From positions 62,001 to 126,000 of the forward strand of contig NZ_FYAU01000024.1 of assembly GCF_900185725.1 (NCBI RefSeq): a stretch of 64,000 bases of DNA. The letters are read 5' to 3'. The notes below the pieces were generated by a model. The model was not told the origin of the DNA. It ran no database searches and saw only the letters and a list, made by a program, of their open reading frames with translations. The position numbers and the translations under genes are program-made. Below are positions 39,101 to 47,924 of the stretch, one piece after another (within the stretch, counting starts at the first letter, position 1; the number at the start of each line of letters is the position of its first letter). This DNA is from Stappia sp. TSB10P1A (lineage in GTDB: Bacteria > Pseudomonadota > Alphaproteobacteria > Rhizobiales > Stappiaceae).

Positions 39101-40974
39101 AGCCCTTCACCGTCGCCGGCGTCGGCGACATGTCGGGCGACGTCTTCGGCAACGGCATGCTGCTGTCGAAGGCGATCCGCCTGGTCGCCGCCTTCGACCA
39201 CCGCGACATCTTCCTCGATCCCGATCCGGATCCGGCCACGAGCTGGGAGGAGCGCAAGCGCGTCTTCGACCTCGGCCGCTCCTCGTGGAACGACTATGAC
39301 ACCGCGCTGATCTCGGAGGGCGGCGGCGTCTTCTCGCGCCAGTCGAAGTCGATCCCGCTGTCGCCGCGGGCGCAGGAGATGCTCGGCCTTGCCAAGGCCA
39401 AGGCGACGCCGCAGGAGGTGATGAACGCCATCCTGAAGATGCAGGTCGACCTGCTGTGGTTCGGCGGCATCGGCACCTATGTCCGCGCGGCCGAGGAGAG
39501 CGACGCCGATGTCGGCGACCGCGCCAACGACGCGATCCGCGTCACCGCCGGCGAGGTCGGGGCCAGGGTCATCGGCGAGGGCGCCAATCTCGGCATGACC
39601 CAGCTTGCCCGCATCGCCTTCAACCGGCGCGGGGGGCGCAGCAATTCCGACGCCATCGACAATTCGGCCGGCGTCAATTCCTCCGACATGGAGGTCAACA
39701 TCAAGATCGCGCTCGGCGCCGCCGTGCGCGCCAACCGGCTGACCGTCGCCGACCGCAACGTGCTGCTGGCGGCGATGACCGACGAGGTCGCCGACCTGGT
39801 GCTGCGCAACAACTACCTGCAGACGCTGGCGATCAGCCTGACGGAAGCGCGCGGCATGGAGGATTTCGGCTACCAGCGGCGGATGATGCGCCAGTTGGAG
39901 CAGGCCGGCCTTCTCGACCGCGCGGTCGAGCAACTGCCCGACGAGGCGGCGCTCGACGAGCTCGCCGCTAGCGAGACCGGCCTCACCCGCGCCGAGATCG
40001 GCGTGCTGCTCGCCTATGCCAAGATCACCCTGTTCGACCGGCTGCTCGACAGTTCGGTGCCGGACGACAGCTATCTGGCGCGCGAGCTGTTCCGCTACTT
40101 CCCGCCGGAAATGCAGGAGGCCTATGCGGCGGAGATCGAGGGGCACCGGCTGCGGCGCGAGATCATCTCGACCATGCTCGCCAACTCGATGATCAACCGC
40201 GGCGGTCCGACCTTCCTCACCCGCATCGCCGACCAGACCGGCGCCGAGCCGGCGCAGATCGCCCAGGCCTTCGCCGCCGTGCGCGACGCCTATGGCCTGA
40301 CCATCCTCAACGGCGAGATCGACGCGCTCGACACCCTGATCGACGGCCAGGTCCAGCTCGGCCTCTACCGCGCGGTGCAGGATCTGGTGCTGGAGCAGTC
40401 GGTGTGGTTCCTGCGCAACGTCTCCTTCGCCGGCGGCCTTGAATCCGTCGTCTCGCGCTTCGGCACCGGCATCGCCGCCCTCGCCCCGACGCTGGCCGGG
40501 CTGGTGCAGCCGGCGCTCAAGGCCGAGATCGAGGCGCAGACCCAGCGTCTTTGCGACGCCGGCGTCCCCGATCCGCTGGCCGCCCGCATCGCCCGCCTGC
40601 CGGTCGAGGCGGCGCTGCCCGACATCGTGCTGATCGCCGAGCAGACCGGGCGCGAGCTGACCGACGTCGCCGAGGTGTTCTTCCGCGTCGCCGGCCATTT
40701 CCGCCTCGGCGCGATGGAGGCCAAGGCGCGCGCCTTGAAGATCTCCGACTATTATGACGGGCTGGCGCTCGACCGGGCGCGGGCGACGCTGGCCGGCGCC
40801 CATCGCGACGTCACCGCCGAGGCGCTGGCCGCCGGCGGCTTCGATGCCTGGCTGGCGGCCAACGAGGCGCGCGTCGCGCGCACCGCGCGGGCAGCCGGCG
40901 AGATCATCGAGGGCGACCTGTCGGTGTCGAAATTCTCGGTCGCCGCCGGCCTGCTCGCCGAGCTTGCCGGATGA
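36178..40974 (+). CDS. NAD-specific glutamate dehydrogenase, large (about 180-kDa) class
   Basis: Deaminates glutamate to 2-oxoglutarate and ammonia. The 1598-aa protein belongs to the giant GDH class found in alpha- and other proteobacteria: a long N-terminal part with ACT-like regulatory modules, a central catalytic domain ([27 protein letters not shown], then [12 protein letters not shown] with the catalytic Lys) and a Rossmann NAD region ([24 protein letters not shown]). The C-terminal helical region runs to ELAG. No frameshift is seen. It ends overlapping the MFS gene by 4 nt (ATGA), implying coupling. With urease it supports use of nitrogen-rich substrates. Confidence 0.97.
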   Translation: [1598 protein letters not shown]

Positions 40975-42398
40975 GCGCATCGCCTGCCGCCGCCGACCTC
41001 GCCGGGGAGGCGCATGTCGCGCACTCCGGCGAGGGGGGCCTGCTGCCGCCGCGCCGGGGCGCGGTGGTCAGTTGGCTGTTCTTCGACTGGGCGGCCCAGC
41101 CCTTCTTCACGCTGGTCACCACCTTCGTCTTCGCGCCCTATTTCGCCTCCGCGCTGGCCGCAACGCCGGCGCAAGGCCAGGCGCTGTGGGGCTATGCCAC
41201 CGCCGCCGCCGGCCTTTCCATCGCCCTGCTCGCGCCGGTCCTCGGCGCCATCGCCGACCGCACCGGCGCCCGCAAGCCGTGGATCGCCGGCTTCTCGGTG
41301 CCGCTGCTCGTCGGCTCCGCCGCCCTGTGGTTCGCCGTGCCGGGCGAGCCATGGGCCATCGCCATCGCGCTTGTCGGCTTCGCCGTCGCGACGCTCGGCG
41401 TCGAATTCGCCACCGTCTTCAACAACGCCATGATGCCGGACCTCGTGCCCCGCGCCCGGCTCGGCCGGCTGTCGGGCAACGGCTGGGCGCTCGGCTATGC
41501 CGGCGGCCTCGTCTCGCTGGTCATCGCCCTCGGCCTGATGGCGGCCAGCCCGCAGACCGGGCTGACGATGCTGGGGCTGGAGCCGATCTTCGGGCTCGAT
41601 CCGGCGACGCGCGCCGGCGACCGCGCCTCCGGTCCGTTCTCGGCGATCTGGTATGTCGTCTTCGTGCTGCCGCTGTTCCTCCTGGTGCCGGACGTGCCGC
41701 GCCGGCCGGTGACGCTGGGCGCCGCCGTGCGCCAGGGCCTCGGCGACCTCGCCGCCACCTTGCGCGAGGCGCGCGCCGACCGCCGCATGGTGCTCTTCCT
41801 CGCCGCCAACATGGTCTACAAGGACGGGCTGGTCGCGCTCTTCGCCTTCGGCGGCATCTATGCCGCCGGCGTGCTCGGCTGGTCCTCCATCGAGATCGGC
41901 ACCTTCGGCATCCTGCTGACCATCACCGGCACGTTCGGCGCGGTGATCGGCGGCCGGCTCGACGACCGGCTCGGGCCGAAGCGGGTGATCTCCGGCGCCC
42001 TTCTCGTGCTGATCCTGTGCGGCCTCGGCCTCGTCTCGGTCGACCGCGACACGGTGTTCTTCGTCGTTGAGGTAAGCCCGGCGCAGCCGGGCGCGGGCCT
42101 CTTCTCCAGCCTGCCGGAACAGATGTTCCTGGTGCTCGGCGGCCTCCTCGGCGCCGCCGCCGGTCCCCTGCAGGCCGCCTCGCGCACGCTCCTGGTGCAT
42201 GTCTCGCCGCCCGGCGCAATGACCCGCTATTTCGGCCTCTTCGCCCTGTCGGGCAAGGTGACGAGCTTCCTCGCACCGCTCCTCGTCGGCCTCGTCACCG
42301 CCGCCACCGCCAGCCAGGCGGCCGGCATGGCGGTGATCCTGCTGTTCTTCGCCGCCGGCCTTGCCCTGCTGACGCGGGTTGCCGACCGGCCGCACTGA
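40971..42398 (+). CDS. MFS transporter, UMF1-type
   Basis: A 475-aa membrane protein with about twelve predicted helices. The opening WLFFDWAAQPFFTLVTTFVFAPYFA and APVLGAIADRTGARKPWI are typical of the UMF1 family (related to yeast Atg22). The substrate is unknown; Atg22 exports amino acids, so coupling to glutamate dehydrogenase by the ATGA overlap may hint at amino-acid traffic, but this is inference. The gene ends at a strong hairpin facing typA. Confidence 0.88.
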   Translation: MSASPAAADLAGEAHVAHSGEGGLLPPRRGAVVSWLFFDWAAQPFFTLVTTFVFAPYFASALAATPAQGQALWGYATAAAGLSIALLAPVLGAIADRTGARKPWIAGFSVPLLVGSAALWFAVPGEPWAIAIALVGFAVATLGVEFATVFNNAMMPDLVPRARLGRLSGNGWALGYAGGLVSLVIALGLMAASPQTGLTMLGLEPIFGLDPATRAGDRASGPFSAIWYVVFVLPLFLLVPDVPRRPVTLGAAVRQGLGDLAATLREARADRRMVLFLAANMVYKDGLVALFAFGGIYAAGVLGWSSIEIGTFGILLTITGTFGAVIGGRLDDRLGPKRVISGALLVLILCGLGLVSVDRDTVFFVVEVSPAQPGAGLFSSLPEQMFLVLGGLLGAAAGPLQAASRTLLVHVSPPGAMTRYFGLFALSGKVTSFLAPLLVGLVTAATASQAAGMAVILLFFAAGLALLTRVADRPH

Positions 42399-42433
42399 TC
42401 ACTCCCCAAACGAAAGCGGGCCCGAAACGCGAA

Positions 42434-42456
42434 CGGGCGGGGTTTCCCCCCGCCCG
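42434..42456. terminator. Bidirectional terminator-like hairpin between MFS gene and typA
   Basis: A perfect 9-bp stem (CGGGCGGGG, 42434-42442, with its complement at 42448-42456) and a 5-nt loop lie midway between two convergent genes. No long U-tract follows on either side, so efficiency is uncertain. Confidence 0.55.
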
Positions 42457-42503
42457 CTTCAAATCCCCGCGCCAAATCCGGCGATGGCGCTTTGCGAGGC
42501 GCC

Positions 42504-44327
42504 TCAGGCGCTCTGCTTGGTCGCCGCCCGCTCCGCCCGCTTGCGGTCATGCGGGTCGAGCAGCGCCTTGCGCAGGCGGATGGTCTTCGGCGTCACCTCG
42601 ACCAGCTCGTCGTCGTTGATGTAGGACAGCGCCGCCTCCAGCGACAGGCGGATCGGCGTCGTCAGCCGCACCGCCTCGTCCTTGCCGGACGCGCGCACGT
42701 TGGTGAGCTGCTTGCCCTTCAGCACGTTGACTTCCAGGTCGTTGCCGCGCGTGTGCTCGCCGATCAGCATGCCGCGATAGACCTTGACGCCCGGATCGAT
42801 CAGCATCGGTCCGCGCTCTTCCAGGTTGAACAGCGCATAGGCCACCGCCTCGCCGTCGCCGTTGGAGATCAAGACGCCGGTGTGACGGCCGGCGATCTCG
42901 CCCTTGTACGGCGCGTAGTCGTGGAACAGGCGGTTGAAGATCGCCGTGCCGCGCGTGTCCGACAGGAGCTCCGACTGGTAGCCGATCAGGCCGCGCGTCG
43001 GCGCGTGGAACACCAGCCGGGTGCGGCCGGCGCCAGACGGGCGCATTTCCAGGAGGTCGGCCTTGCGCTCTGACAGCTTCTGCACGACGACGCCGGAATG
43101 CTCCTCGTCGACGTCGATGATCACTTCCTCGATCGGCTCCAGCCGCTCGCCGTTCTCGCCGGTGCGGAACACCACGCGCGGACGGCCGACGCACAGTTCG
43201 AAGCCCTCGCGGCGCATGTTCTCGATCAGGATCGCGAGCTGCAGCTCGCCGCGGCCGGCGACGATGAAGGCGTCGGCCTCGGTGCTGTCCTCGATCTTCA
43301 GCGCGACATTGCCCTCGGCCTCGTCCATCAGCCGCTTGCGGATGACGCGCGACTGCACCTTGTCGCCCTCGGTGCCGGCCAGCGGCCCGTCATTGACGCG
43401 GAAGGTCATCGACAGGGTCGGCGGATCGATCGGCTGGGCCGGCAGCGGCTCGCTGAACTCGGGCGCGCAGATCGTGTCGGAAACGGTCGCCTCGCTGAGG
43501 CCGGCGATCGAGACAATGTCGCCCGCCTCGCCCTTGTCGATCGGCTGGCGCTCCAGCCCGCGGAAGGCCAGCACCTTGGAGATGCGGCCGGTCTCGACCA
43601 GCTTGCCGTCGCGCGACAGCGCCTTGACCGCCATGTTCGGCACCGCCTCGCCCGAGACGATGCGCCCGGTCAGGATGCGGCCGAGGAACGGGTTGGCCTG
43701 CACCGTCGTCGCCAGCATGCGGAAGGCGCCCGGCTCCGCCTTCGGCGGCTTGACATGGGCGCGCACCAGATCGAACAGCGGGTCCATGGAGTCCTTCGGA
43801 CCCTCCGGATCGCTCGCCATCCAGCCCTGCTTGGCCGAGCCGTAGAGCACCGGGAAGTCGAGCTGCTCCTCGTTGGCGTCGAGCGCGGCAAAGAGGTCGA
43901 ACACCTCGTCCAGCACCTCCTCGGCGCGCTGGTCCGGCTTGTCGATCTTGTTGATCGCGACGATCGGGCGAAGGCCGAGCTTCAAGGCCTTGCCGAGCAC
44001 GAACTTGGTCTGCGGCATCGGCCCCTCGGCCGCGTCGACCAGGAGCACCACGCCGTCGACCATGTGCAGGATGCGCTCGACCTCGCCGCCGAAATCGGCG
44101 TGGCCGGGCGTATCAACGATGTTGATGCGCGTGTCGCCATGGGTCAGCGAGGTGACCTTGGCGAGAATGGTGATGCCCCGCTCCCGCTCCAGGTCGTTGG
44201 AATCCATCATCCGCTCTTCCGTGCGCTGGTTGTCGCGGAAGGCGCCCGACTGCTTCAGCAGCACGTCGATCAGGGTGGTCTTGCCATGATCGACGTGCGC
44301 GATGATGGCGATATTGCGCAAGTCCAT
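42504..44327 (-). CDS. typA: Translational GTPase TypA/BipA
   Basis: Ribosome-binding GTPase related to EF-G, involved in ribosome assembly at low temperature and under stress. The 607-aa protein has the G1 motif AHVDHGKTT (10-18), [28 protein letters not shown] and EF-G-like C-terminal domains, including [21 protein letters not shown]. The start at 44327 ([13 protein letters not shown]) is canonical. It stands alone and converges on the MFS gene. Confidence 0.97.
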   Translation of the reverse strand: MDLRNIAIIAHVDHGKTTLIDVLLKQSGAFRDNQRTEERMMDSNDLERERGITILAKVTSLTHGDTRINIVDTPGHADFGGEVERILHMVDGVVLLVDAAEGPMPQTKFVLGKALKLGLRPIVAINKIDKPDQRAEEVLDEVFDLFAALDANEEQLDFPVLYGSAKQGWMASDPEGPKDSMDPLFDLVRAHVKPPKAEPGAFRMLATTVQANPFLGRILTGRIVSGEAVPNMAVKALSRDGKLVETGRISKVLAFRGLERQPIDKGEAGDIVSIAGLSEATVSDTICAPEFSEPLPAQPIDPPTLSMTFRVNDGPLAGTEGDKVQSRVIRKRLMDEAEGNVALKIEDSTEADAFIVAGRGELQLAILIENMRREGFELCVGRPRVVFRTGENGERLEPIEEVIIDVDEEHSGVVVQKLSERKADLLEMRPSGAGRTRLVFHAPTRGLIGYQSELLSDTRGTAIFNRLFHDYAPYKGEIAGRHTGVLISNGDGEAVAYALFNLEERGPMLIDPGVKVYRGMLIGEHTRGNDLEVNVLKGKQLTNVRASGKDEAVRLTTPIRLSLEAALSYINDDELVEVTPKTIRLRKALLDPHDRKRAERAATKQSA

Positions 44328-44496
44328 GTTCTGGCTGCTCCGGAAATGACAACGCGGGCCCACCGGGACCCGCGGATTTTCGCGCCCTCTATACAGTCAG
44401 AGCCGGATTCTTGCAACGCAGCATTACGCGCCACCGGCTTGACAGGTGCGCGGGACGGGCGCATTTGATAAGGCAGCCATATTATCTGGGAAGCTT

Positions 44497-45030
44497 ATGG
44501 AACCCGATCTCCCGACCCGGCCGCTCGGGTTTCTCGTCGGCGACATCGCCCGGCTGCTGCGCCGCCGCTTCGAGAAGGCGCTGGCTGAGGCCGACACCGG
44601 CCTGACCGTCGGCGAGGCGCGCACCCTCGCCTTTGTCGAGCACTATCCCGACCAGCGCCAGGGCGCGCTGGCCGAGCGCTTCGGCGTCGAGCCGATGACC
44701 ATGTGCGGCTTTCTCGACCGGCTGGAGGCGGCCGGCCTCGTCGCCCGCCGCCCCGACCCGTCCGACCGGCGGGCCAAGCTCGTCGCCTTGACGGCGGCGG
44801 CCGAACCGGTGCTGGACCGCATTCATGCCGAGGGCCTTGCCATCCGCCGCGCCGCCCTGGCCGGCATGAGCCGGCCGGAGATGGACGCGGTCTATGCCCT
44901 GCTGGAGCGCATGCACGCCAACCTGCACGCCTCCCCCGATCAGATTTCAGACCAGATATCAGACCAGACGCCCGACCAGGCACCCGACCAGGCACCCGAC
45001 CAAAAGCCCGACCAATCGGACCGCGCATGA
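44497..45030 (+). CDS. MarR-family transcriptional regulator with XDQX repeat tail
   Basis: A 177-aa winged-helix regulator: QGALAERFGVEPMTMCGFLDRLEAAGLVARR (recognition helix) and DPSDRRAKLVALT (wing). The last 27 residues are a low-complexity tail of six four-residue units of the form (S/P)-D-Q-X, encoded by a 12-nt tandem repeat. It overlaps the downstream pump gene by 4 nt (ATGA), so it very likely regulates that pump. A TTGACA at 44439-44444 lies upstream, without a clear -10 at ideal spacing. It lacks the N-terminal Cys of OhrR. Confidence 0.92.
   Translation: MEPDLPTRPLGFLVGDIARLLRRRFEKALAEADTGLTVGEARTLAFVEHYPDQRQGALAERFGVEPMTMCGFLDRLEAAGLVARRPDPSDRRAKLVALTAAAEPVLDRIHAEGLAIRRAALAGMSRPEMDAVYALLERMHANLHASPDQISDQISDQTPDQAPDQAPDQKPDQSDRA
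44947..45018 (+). repeat. 12-nt coding tandem repeat at the end of the marR-type gene
   Basis: Six in-frame 12-nt units (first two of type TCAGACCAGAYR, last four of type CCCGACCARNNN) encode SDQI, SDQT, PDQA, PDQA, PDQK and PDQS. The array ends 8 nt before the start codon of the pump gene. Confidence 0.9.
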
Positions 45031-46349
45031 GCAGCACCGCCCCCGTTTCCCAGGCGATCGACAGCCTTCCCCCGCTCGACCCCGCCCTTGCCCCCGGCGC
45101 CCCGCGCGCGCAGACCGGGCGGCCGGCCCCGCCGGACGGCGGCCCGATCATGAGCGAGATGCACACCTCGCTGCTCGGCGCTGCGCTGGTCGCCATCGGG
45201 CCGATCACCATGGCCCTCTACACCCCGGCAATGCCGGTGCTGGCCGAGGCCTTCGGCACCACGCAGGGTGCGGTCAAGCTGACGCTGACCGCCTATTTCG
45301 CCGGTTTCGCGCTGACCCAGCTCGTCTGCGGCCCGCTGTCGGACGCTTTCGGCCGCCGGCCGGTCACAATCGTCTTCCTGGCGCTCTATCTCGCCTCGAC
45401 GGTGCTCGCGACCTTCGCCCCCACCATCGAATGGATGATCGTCGCCCGCACCCTGCAGGGCGTCGGCGCCTCGGTCGGCGTCGCCGTCGCCCGCGCCATC
45501 GTCCGCGACCAGTTCACCGGCCAGACCTCGGCCCGGATCATGAACACCATCGCCATGATGCTGGCGGTCGGCCCGGCGCTGGCGCCGACCATCGGCGGCG
45601 TCACGCTGGAACTGTTCGGCTGGCGCGAGATCTTCTGGGCGATGCTGATCTACGGCCTTGTCCTCGGCCTTGCGGTGCTCGCCTGCCTGCGCGAGACCAA
45701 TCCCTATATCGACCGCGCCAACCTGCGGCCGCGGGTGCTGCTGCGCAATTACTGGACGCTGCTGAGCGACCCGCGCTACATGCAGCCCAGCCTGCTGGTC
45801 GGCTTCGGCATCGGCACCATCTACACCCTCGCCTCGGTGCTGCCCTTCGTGATGATCGACCATGTCGGCCTGACGCCGAGCCAGTTCGGCTTCGGCATGA
45901 TGGTGCAGTCCGGCTCGTTCATCTCCGGCACCATCGTCGCCGGCATCGCCATGCGCCGGGTCGACGCGGCGCGGCTGCTGCCCTTCGGCATGACCGGCAT
46001 GGTCGCCGCCGCCACGGCGCTGCTCGCCTCGCTGCTGCTGCTGCCGCCGACCTTTCTCGGGGTGATGCTGCCGGTCGGGGCCTTCGCCTTCTCCCTCGCC
46101 CTGTCGCTTCCCTCCACCACCAGCGCGGCGCTGCAGGGCTTCCCGCGCATGGCCGGCGCCGCCTCGGCGCTGATGGGCTTCCTGCAATTCGGCGCCGGTC
46201 TCCTCGGCAGCCTGGTGATCGCCGCGCTCGGCAATCCGCTGCTCGGCATCACCCTGGTGCCGCCGGCCATGCTGTTCGTCGCGGTCGCCTCCTATCTGCT
46301 GCTCGGCCGGATCAACGCCCGCCGCGACGCGGCGCCGGGCAAGGCCTGA
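45027..46349 (+). CDS. Bcr/CflA-family multidrug efflux MFS transporter
   Basis: A 440-aa proton-driven exporter with about twelve helices. The motif A loop is GPLSDAFGRRPV and motif C-like ARTLQGVGASVGVAVARAIVRDQF is typical of Bcr/CflA (DHA1) pumps. About 45 hydrophilic residues precede TM1, and an in-frame ATG at 45150 (MSEMHTSLL) could be an alternative start. It is translationally coupled to the MarR gene. The drugs or metabolites exported are unknown. Confidence 0.92.
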   Translation: MSSTAPVSQAIDSLPPLDPALAPGAPRAQTGRPAPPDGGPIMSEMHTSLLGAALVAIGPITMALYTPAMPVLAEAFGTTQGAVKLTLTAYFAGFALTQLVCGPLSDAFGRRPVTIVFLALYLASTVLATFAPTIEWMIVARTLQGVGASVGVAVARAIVRDQFTGQTSARIMNTIAMMLAVGPALAPTIGGVTLELFGWREIFWAMLIYGLVLGLAVLACLRETNPYIDRANLRPRVLLRNYWTLLSDPRYMQPSLLVGFGIGTIYTLASVLPFVMIDHVGLTPSQFGFGMMVQSGSFISGTIVAGIAMRRVDAARLLPFGMTGMVAAATALLASLLLLPPTFLGVMLPVGAFAFSLALSLPSTTSAALQGFPRMAGAASALMGFLQFGAGLLGSLVIAALGNPLLGITLVPPAMLFVAVASYLLLGRINARRDAAPGKA

Positions 46350-46507
46350 CGCTGCGGCATGCCGCGTCATGCGATTGGGCCTTGACGCGGCGGGGCGAAC
46401 GTCGCAAACCCGCGAGCGAAACGCCCCGGCCGTGGTGCCGGGCCGGGACCTCGCGCCGCAGCGGGTCCGCGCCAGACCGGGGCATCGCACAAGCCGGGGC
46501 ATCGCGC

Positions 46508-47386
46508 ATGACATCATCTCACCGGGAGCACGGGTCCCCTTCGCCGGCCCCGCAGGCACGGGCGCCGCGCCTCCTGCGCCATAGCCGCGGCGTGCTGCCG
46601 TTCGACCGGCCGCGGGTGATGGGCATCCTCAACATCACGCCGGACTCCTTCTCCGACGGCGGCCGCTTCCTTGCCCGCGACGATGCGCTCGCCAGCGCCC
46701 GGCGGATGATCGCGCATGGCGTCGACGTCATCGATGTCGGCGCCGAGAGCACCCGGCCGAACGCCCTGCCGGTGCCGGCCGAGGAGGAATGGCGCCGCCT
46801 CGCCCCGGTGCTGGCGGCGATCATCGCCCTCGGCGCGCCCGTCTCCATCGACACCTACAAGGCCGACGTCGCCGCGAAGGCCTGCGCCCTCGGCGCGGTC
46901 ATCGTCAACGACATCTGGGGCCTGCAGAAGGATCCGGCGATGGCCGCCACCATCGCCGAGACCGGCGCCGCCGTGATCATGATGCACAACCGCGAGACCA
47001 CCGATCCCGGCCTCGACATCATCGCCGATATCGACCGCTCCTTCGAGCGCTCGATGGAGATCGCCGCCCGCGCCGGCATTCCGCCGGAGCGGCAGATGCT
47101 CGACCCCGGCATCGGCTTCGGCAAGACGCCGGACCAGAGCTACAAGACGATCAACCGGCTGGAGCATTTCGCCCGCCACGGGTTGCCGCTGCTGGTCGGC
47201 GCCTCGCGCAAGCGGCTGATCGGCGCCGTGCTCGATGTCGACACCGAGGACCGGCTCTACGGCTCCCTCGCCCTGCACACCATCGCCTTCATCAAGGGCG
47301 CGGCGATGGTCCGCGTCCACAATGTCCAGCCGCATGTCGATGCCGCCCGCATCGCCCATGCCACCATGAGCGAGCACGCCGGATGA
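46508..47386 (+). CDS. folP: Dihydropteroate synthase
   Basis: Condenses p-aminobenzoate with dihydropterin pyrophosphate in folate synthesis; target of sulfonamides. The 292-aa protein has GILNITPDSFSDGG, DVGAESTRP, SIDTYKADVA, VNDIWG and the phosphate-binding SRKR. The start at 46508 gives a 36-residue leader before the barrel; a shorter start is possible. It overlaps folK by 4 nt. Many alphaproteobacteria have folB between folP and folK; it is missing here. Confidence 0.96.
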   Translation: MTSSHREHGSPSPAPQARAPRLLRHSRGVLPFDRPRVMGILNITPDSFSDGGRFLARDDALASARRMIAHGVDVIDVGAESTRPNALPVPAEEEWRRLAPVLAAIIALGAPVSIDTYKADVAAKACALGAVIVNDIWGLQKDPAMAATIAETGAAVIMMHNRETTDPGLDIIADIDRSFERSMEIAARAGIPPERQMLDPGIGFGKTPDQSYKTINRLEHFARHGLPLLVGASRKRLIGAVLDVDTEDRLYGSLALHTIAFIKGAAMVRVHNVQPHVDAARIAHATMSEHAG

Positions 47387-47892
47387 GCGCAGCCCAACAC
47401 GAGGATCTGGTGCGCGCCGCGCTCGGCCTCGGATCGAACATCGGCGACACGCTCGGCCATCTGGAGGCGGCGCTCGCCGCGCTGGCCGCAACGCCCGGCA
47501 TCGTCGTCGTCGCCCGCTCCTCCGACTACCGCACCCCGCCCTGGGGGCCGGTGCCGCAGGACGACTATCGCAACGCCTGCGTGGTGATCGAGACCCGGCT
47601 GTCGCCGCGCGCCCTGCTCGACCGCTGCCTGGAGATCGAGCGCGGCCTCGGCCGCGTCCGCGATGTCCGCTGGGGCCCGCGCGTCATCGATATCGACGTG
47701 CTGATCTATGGCAACACGCGGATCGAGGAGGACGGCCTGACCATCCCGCATCCGCGCATGGGCGAGCGCGCCTTCGTGCTGGTGCCGCTGGCCGAGATCT
47801 GGCCGGACGCGCCGCTCGGCGACGGCCGCACCGCGCGCCAGGCGCTCGCCACCTGCCCGGGCCGCGACGAGGTCCACCCCATCAGAGACTGA
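47383..47892 (+). CDS. folK: 2-amino-4-hydroxy-6-hydroxymethyldihydropteridine diphosphokinase
   Basis: Pyrophosphorylates 6-hydroxymethyldihydropterin to provide the FolP substrate. The 169-aa protein has LGLGSNIGDTLGHLE at the N-terminus, VRWGPRVIDIDVLIYG (the HPPK signature with the two Mg-binding Asp) and PHPRMGERAFVLVPLAEI. The ATG at 47383 overlaps the folP stop (ATGA). Confidence 0.97.
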   Translation: MSAAQHEDLVRAALGLGSNIGDTLGHLEAALAALAATPGIVVVARSSDYRTPPWGPVPQDDYRNACVVIETRLSPRALLDRCLEIERGLGRVRDVRWGPRVIDIDVLIYGNTRIEEDGLTIPHPRMGERAFVLVPLAEIWPDAPLGDGRTARQALATCPGRDEVHPIRD

Positions 47893-47924
47893 TCCGGGCC
47901 GCGCGCCGTCCGCCGAAAACCCGC

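Noticed and set aside
36064-40980. A 1638-codon open frame antisense to the glutamate dehydrogenase gene
   Set aside because: It mirrors the sense codons in GC-rich DNA, is rich in Gly/Arg/His/Asp/Val, matches no family I recognise, and the sense strand encodes a clear full-length enzyme.
44497-45030. OhrR, the peroxide repressor of ohr
   Set aside because: This MarR protein and the one at 53224-53721 lack the reactive N-terminal Cys, and each is better explained by its own divergent or coupled partner.
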